Assembly: GCA_014896635.1 (NCBI GenBank)
Contig: JADBKA010000021.1
Span: 1-32,613 of the forward strand
DNA length: 32,613 nt
Reading direction: 5' to 3'
From: Ktedonobacteraceae bacterium
Lineage (GTDB): Bacteria; Chloroflexota; Ktedonobacteria; Ktedonobacterales; Ktedonobacteraceae
Shown: positions 31,361-32,613 of the stretch, in pieces
How the letters are laid out: every line of letters starts with the position of its first letter
How positions within the stretch are numbered: position 1 is the stretch's first letter
Program-made: the position numbers and the translations under genes
Notes under the pieces: generated by a model
The model's database searches: none
Told to the model about the DNA's origin: nothing
The model's input: only the letters and a program-made list of their open reading frames with translations

Positions 31361-31850
31361 ATCCCCCCCCTTGCTGGTCAAAGTAGCTGCCGGAATCCGC
31401 AGGGTTAGAGATCGACGGTGAGTCGTCACCTGATTGATTGTCTGAAGCTGATGTATTTGTAGCGTCAGGCGGGTTGGCCGCGTTTGGCGTGGACTGGCTG
31501 GTCGCCGCTGTTTGCAGATGGCCAGCGACCAGCCAGCTCAGCAGACCAAAGGCCGCTATGGACGTGACAATGATATATTTCTTCAGACGTTTTGCCAGCG
31601 ATTGCGCCTCTGCTTTGGGCATACGCGGAGACTGTTGAGGAGCCTGCGCCGGGCGCGGCTTCTTCTGTTCCACCTTCGTCTGTACGGCATTGGCAGTCTG
31701 AGCGCGGGAAAAGGAAACGTCCGGTGCCGGAGCATACGCGCTTTGCTGAGAGAACGTGATTTGTCTCTGATATGCGCCTGGCTCAGCGGGCAGTTTGCCC
31801 TGTGCTGGTATCCAGGACAGGCTTTCGTCATAAGGATTGTTACTTACCAT
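31302..31850 (-). CDS. Single-TM anchor protein upstream of apbE, hypothetical
   Basis: This is a 182-residue protein of unknown family. Residues ~1-80 are hydrophilic, rich in Gln, Pro, Ala and Lys. Basic KRLKK precedes one hydrophobic helix (about 90-111, IIVTSIAAFGLLSWLVAGHL), so the N-terminus is cytosolic and the Asn/Ser/Gly-rich tail of ~70 residues lies outside. The ATG at 31850 is chosen because GGGAGG lies four bases upstream; ATG 31862 lacks this. The last 20 codons overlap the apbE 5' region in a different frame and contain a G8 run at 31363-31370. It is the first gene of a three-gene operon with apbE and the ferric-reductase-like gene. Confidence 0.72.
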   Translation of the reverse strand: MVSNNPYDESLSWIPAQGKLPAEPGAYQRQITFSQQSAYAPAPDVSFSRAQTANAVQTKVEQKKPRPAQAPQQSPRMPKAEAQSLAKRLKKYIIVTSIAAFGLLSWLVAGHLQTAATSQSTPNAANPPDATNTSASDNQSGDDSPSISNPADSGSYFDQQGGGYGFGNNGSTQGPATSSGVS

Positions 31851-32037
31851 TGCCTCCCTCATTACTTATAAGGTAGGTTAATCGGGACTCCATTGCATTA
31901 CTGCCAGTCAACTTACTATTAGTCTACTGCCTGGAGATGAGAGAATCGTGAGTTTTTTTTGAGAGGAAGGGCAAAAAAGTGTAAGGAGTTTGTAAAATTA
32001 TTGCCGTCCTTGCCATGAGAGAGAGAGAAGTAGATTA

Positions 32038-32238
32038 CTAGAAAAGAGGCATCTGTGAGATAGGGCGGCGCCCGTTCAGCAGGATATAAGGGGCAGCCTG
32101 CTCAGCGGCGGGAATGCCGAGCTGGCGCAGGTGAGCTAGCTCGCTGAGGCGACCGCGACGGCGTGCCTGGATAATGGTGTCGGCAGTGCGTGGCCCGATG
32201 CCGGGAACGCGCAGAAGTTGAGCGCGCGAGGCTTTCAT
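32038..32238 (-). pseudogene. C-terminal remnant of a helix-hairpin-helix (radical-SAM DNA repair-type) protein
   Basis: The supportable part is about 66 residues: LLRVPGIGPRTADTIIQARR is a helix-hairpin-helix DNA-binding motif, followed by LRQLGIPAAEQAAPYILLNGRRPISQMPLF. From memory this matches the C-terminal end of the putative DNA modification/repair radical SAM proteins (COG4277), including the PLF finish. The upstream ~12 residues (ESSGYLFRIDL) may also belong, but no radical SAM CxxxCxxC domain lies further upstream; that strand is occupied there by the antisense of another gene. The ATG at 32238 has no good ribosome-binding site. It is most simply a 5'-truncated remnant; a stand-alone small HhH protein is the alternative. 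Confidence 0.6.
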
Positions 32239-32315
32239 GAGATCAATACGGAAAAGATAGCCAGAAGATTCTATAATAGAGCAGTACACGATAGAATTTA
32301 TGAAAGGATCAGCTT

Positions 32316-32613
32316 GTGTGGTATCAAGATCCGAGGCAGGCACGCAGAGCCGCCAGAGAGGCCCGGCGACAGGCAAAATATGCTTATAGAGCGGCCTGGC
32401 GAGCCAATAGATATCGTTATGGCAGGCCGGGTGGTGGCATTGTGGGGGTGCTGGTTCTCCTTTTTCTTCTTCTTTTCTGGCTCTCTCATGCCTGGGGATG
32501 GTTGATTGCCGGTATAGTGATTGCGCTGCTGGCGGTAATTTTGCTGCGCGTGCTGAGCGCCGGGGGAAGTCCCTGGATAAGCGGGCAGCAAATGCCACAG
32601 GAATCCTATCCCC
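32316..32613 (+). CDS. Small membrane protein, hypothetical (3' end outside window)
   Basis: A GTG at 32316 with AAAGGA seven bases upstream opens a frame that is still open at the window end (99 residues visible). It begins with an Arg/Ala/Tyr-rich basic segment (RQARRAAREARRQAKYAYRA), then two closely spaced hydrophobic helices (IVGVLVLLFLLLFWLSHAW and LIAGIVIALLAVILLRVL), then a polar stretch. The strongly basic N-terminus would be cytosolic. Composition and hydrophobicity look like a real protein, whereas the opposite-strand frame across the same bases does not. No family is recognised; it resembles small phage-shock-type or LiaI-like membrane proteins in layout only. Confidence 0.65.
   Translation, partial: MWYQDPRQARRAAREARRQAKYAYRAAWRANRYRYGRPGGGIVGVLVLLFLLLFWLSHAWGWLIAGIVIALLAVILLRVLSAGGSPWISGQQMPQESYP

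Noticed and set aside
31361..31429. apbE start at an upstream codon near 31429
   Set aside because: It would overlap the membrane-anchor gene by over 120 bases; the extra residues look like read-through of that gene, although they matter for the possible fusion.

Overview
The window most likely comes from a soil-type Chloroflexota bacterium of the class Ktedonobacteria. This is an inference from gene content and style: FHA and PknB-type signalling, several proteins with an N-terminal zinc ribbon, a Pro/Ser-rich linker and one membrane helix, a solute-binding/VWA fusion, and a Bacillus-like fused UraD-uricase. No rRNA or tRNA gene was seen that could confirm it.

Region 1 (1-8310) is signalling and cell-envelope material: the 3' end of an FHA-domain gene, a soluble Ser/Thr kinase with a C-terminal double zinc ribbon, a convergent two-GAF HisKA_2-type histidine kinase, two tandem paralogous zinc-ribbon/membrane-anchor proteins, and a convergent J-domain/zinc-ribbon membrane protein. 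Region 2 (8465-12705) is a metal-homeostasis locus: a DtxR/IdeR-family regulator gene, a divergent VIT-family transporter and a His-rich CDF transporter. The regulator gene is split by a TnpB-only IS200/IS605-type element at 8624-10177. Removing exactly that element, with no target duplication, restores a continuous 229-residue DtxR-family protein. A DtxR-box-like palindrome remains in the dtxR/VIT intergenic region. Region 3 (12706-15159) holds hairpin repeats, an N-terminally truncated solute-binding/VWA gene and a small membrane protein.

Region 4 (15499-26120) is a purine-catabolism cluster on the + strand. It encodes a UraD-uricase fusion (pucL), HIU hydrolase, allantoate amidohydrolase, allantoinase, a fused FAD/[2Fe-2S] xanthine dehydrogenase subunit, the molybdopterin subunit, and a DUF3830 protein. 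Together these take xanthine through urate and allantoin to ureidoglycolate. An ilvD gene (dihydroxy-acid dehydratase) sits in the middle with its own extended -10 promoter, a leader that folds into nested long-range helices, and a strong intrinsic terminator.

Region 5 (26177-32613) holds a PLDc_N-like small membrane protein, a GrpB-family protein, an acyl-CoA ligase with a perfect 73-bp tandem duplication just upstream, and a minus-strand operon (membrane-anchor protein, ApbE flavin transferase, ferric-reductase-like membrane protein). It ends with the C-terminal remnant of a helix-hairpin-helix protein and the 5' part of a small membrane-protein gene running off the window.

The most interesting observations are the base-exact TnpB insertion with a guide that would match the empty dtxR site, the structured ilvD leader, the G8 tract whose loss of one base would fuse the membrane anchor to ApbE, and the reversed-order XDH fusion. 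All calls come from reading the sequence; no database search was run.
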